Shown: in pieces, positions 5,553 to 6,204 of the stretch
Position numbering within the stretch: position 1 is the first letter of the stretch
Layout of the letters: the number at the start of each line of letters is the position of its first letter
NCBI GenBank assembly: GCA_937916485.1
Contig: CALFSV010000395.1
Coordinates: 1 to 6,204 of the forward strand
Length of the DNA stretch: 6,204 nucleotides
From: an uncultured Paracoccaceae bacterium
GTDB lineage: Bacteria; Pseudomonadota; Alphaproteobacteria; Rhodobacterales; Rhodobacteraceae
Reading direction: 5' to 3'
The notes under the pieces: generated by a model
What the model was told of the DNA's origin: nothing
The model's input: only the letters and a program-made list of their open reading frames with translations
The model's database searches: none
Position numbers and translations under genes: made by a program

Positions 5553-5570
5553 AAAGGCTTCGGCCTTTTT
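5553..5570 (+). terminator. Intrinsic terminator of the SDR operon
   Basis: Stem AAAGGC/GCCTTT with the stable TTCG tetraloop, ending in five T residues, three of them in the stem. It lies about 255 bases after the rbtD stop, so the transcript would have a long 3' tail. The T-run is short, so termination may be moderate. Confidence 0.6.
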
Positions 5571-5710
5571 GGGAAACGCAGAAGAAGAAAAAAGAACAGA
5601 CGGGCCGTTTGCTTGAAAGGCCCAAAGCTCACACCTAGTACGGCGCCGCAGGCCGCAAAGCAGCCATTCTAACGAAGCGCAGCAAGCGGAATTAGGGCTC
5701 TCCTGGAACC

Positions 5711-5778
5711 TTCGCTGCGCCGGTCACGAGTGGCCGGTTCGGGAAACTACGCCTTTCGCTGCGCCGCGCACGAACCGG
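5711..5778. repeat. GC-rich direct and inverted repeat cluster
   Basis: TTCGCTGCGCCG occurs at 5711-5722 and again at 5755-5766, each followed by a four-base variant and CACGA/GCACGA. CCGGTCAC-GA-GTGGCCGG (5720-5737) forms a hairpin with one wobble. CCGGTTCG (5734-5741) pairs with CGAACCGG (5771-5778) across 29 bases. A related inverted word, GAAGCGCAGCAAG, lies near 5674. This resembles short dispersed intergenic repeats of alphaproteobacteria, but I cannot name the family. Confidence 0.5.
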
Positions 5779-5808
5779 TAAGATGCAGGACCTTGCTGTC
5801 GTTGGATT

Positions 5809-5821
5809 GTTTGAAGCAAAC
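5809..5821. promoter_or_regulatory. 13-bp palindrome upstream of the Rieske gene
   Basis: GTTTG-AAG-CAAAC is a perfect short palindrome about 105 bases before the Rieske start. Its GTTTG/CAAAC half-sites recall those at 3101-3121, but with different spacing. It could be an operator; at this length chance is possible. Confidence 0.25.
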
Positions 5822-5864
5822 GTCTGTTCTTCTGCTTTTTGGATTTTTTTGTCGCAAACAGCAA

Positions 5865-5894
5865 TTGGCGTTCGAGGTGTCCTTGATAGATACT
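5865..5894 (+). promoter_or_regulatory. Weak candidate promoter for the Rieske gene
   Basis: TTGGCG (5865-5870), 18 bases, then GATACT (5889-5894): each matches the sigma-70 consensus in 4 of 6 positions. It is placed about 32 bases before the start codon, leaving a short leader. Confidence 0.25.
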
Positions 5895-5926
5895 TTTGTG
5901 AGTCTGACACATGGGAGGCGACACCG

Positions 5927-6204
5927 ATGGACAAAAATCCAATTCTGCAAGTACATGTCAAACGGAACCGTGATCATACTCTAGGCGCGCGGTTCTACCT
6001 TGACCCGGCGGTCATGCACCTAGAAAAACAAGATCTATTCCACGCGACATGGCAATTCGTATGCCACGTCAGCGACATCAGGGACACCGGCGATTTCTTC
6101 ACCTTCACACTGCATGGCGAGGAGTATTTCCTTGTCCTCAACGGTGAGGAAACCCTGCGCGGCTATGCCAATGTTTGCCCGCACCGAGGCCATCGGTTGG
6201 TGGA
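5927..6204 (+). CDS. Rieske aromatic-ring-hydroxylating oxygenase alpha subunit, 3' partial
   Basis: N-terminal 92 residues of a Rieske [2Fe-2S] oxygenase large subunit, which would use electrons from a reductase and O2 to hydroxylate or demethylate a substrate. Seen: ARFYLDPAVMHLEKQDLF (residues 21-38), the W at 42 in ATWQFVCHVSDI, GDFFTF at 57-62, and the first half of the Rieske cluster site, C-P-H-R-G-H, in ANVCPHRGHRLV. The second half (C-x2-H) and the mononuclear iron domain lie outside the window. The ATG has GGGAGG (5913-5918) 8 bases upstream. The substrate is unknown; relatives include choline/glycine-betaine and carnitine oxygenases as well as aromatic dioxygenases. It appears to be a transcription unit separate from the polyol genes, with a terminator between. 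Confidence 0.9.
   Translation, partial: MDKNPILQVHVKRNRDHTLGARFYLDPAVMHLEKQDLFHATWQFVCHVSDIRDTGDFFTFTLHGEEYFLVLNGEETLRGYANVCPHRGHRLV

Larger units (their letters stand above)
5297..5926. other. Geneless stretch between rbtD and the Rieske oxygenase
   Basis: About 630 bases with no open frame I can support. It holds a TTCG-loop terminator preceded by an inverted repeat, then around 5640-5780 a GC-rich area with TTCGCTGCGCCG repeats and CCGG hairpins, a 13-bp palindrome, T-rich runs and a weak promoter-like pair before the next gene. Several long frames antisense to rbtD extend into it but look like shadows. Confidence 0.6.

Noticed and set aside
5602..5623. GGGCC/GGCCC hairpin after the operon terminator as a second terminator
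   Set aside because: Only 5 pairs with a 12-base loop and no T-run on the plus strand; the minus-strand T-rich part is too far away.
4697..5632. 311-codon open frame on the minus strand, opposite rbtD
   Set aside because: It is antisense to a clearly recognised SDR, has low-complexity Arg/Cys/Ser-rich sequence without family motifs, and runs across the intergenic terminator. It looks like a shadow frame.

Overview
The window looks like a piece of an alphaproteobacterial accessory region (Rhizobiales or Rhodobacterales). This rests on gene content and style: a truncated ROK kinase preceded by a GIGHNS-type N-terminus, a long-chain mannitol dehydrogenase, two polyol SDRs, an IS21-type remnant and a Rieske oxygenase, with moderately GC-rich genes separated by AT-rich control regions. 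The species cannot be named from this sequence.

Layout. (1) Positions 2-916, plus strand: 3' part of a ROK-family sugar kinase most like allose kinase (AlsK), lacking the usual zinc-binding cysteines. (2) About 918-1247: left end of a dead IS21-family element, with four 22-23-bp terminal repeats and a frameshifted stub of istA. (3) 1247-1289: a strong intrinsic terminator facing left, for the next gene. (4) 1339-2808, minus strand: complete mannitol 2-dehydrogenase-family polyol dehydrogenase. (5) 2809-3792: a decayed control region. It holds an imperfect operator-like repeat with an overlapping leftward promoter (3092-3121), a possible HAD-phosphatase fragment (3240-3380), the N-terminal helix-turn-helix piece of a ROK-family repressor on the minus strand (3411-3674), and a perfect 31-bp palindrome (3681-3711) carrying a -10 box at each end. 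(6) 3793-4524 and 4568-5296, plus strand: two short-chain dehydrogenases in an operon, an L-xylulose reductase (DCXR)-like enzyme and ribitol 2-dehydrogenase (RbtD). (7) 5297-5926: a geneless stretch with a TTCG-loop terminator and GC-rich inverted and direct repeats. (8) 5927-6204: the N-terminal part of a Rieske ring-hydroxylating oxygenase alpha subunit, cut by the window edge.

How the genes fit together. Three polyol/ketose oxidoreductases and a sugar kinase flank a control region with two related AAAC/GTTT palindromes and the remains of a ROK repressor. The simplest reading is a sugar-alcohol (hexitol/pentitol) catabolism island: a polyol is oxidised to a ketose (fructose, D-xylulose, D-ribulose or L-xylulose, depending on enzyme) and then phosphorylated. 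The transporter genes expected for such an island are not in the window, and the repressor and some neighbours have decayed, so it looks like an eroded or rearranged cluster whose catalytic genes remain intact. The Rieske gene appears to be a separate unit with its own ribosome-binding site. I see no CRISPR array, tRNA, rRNA or clearly new defence-type system.
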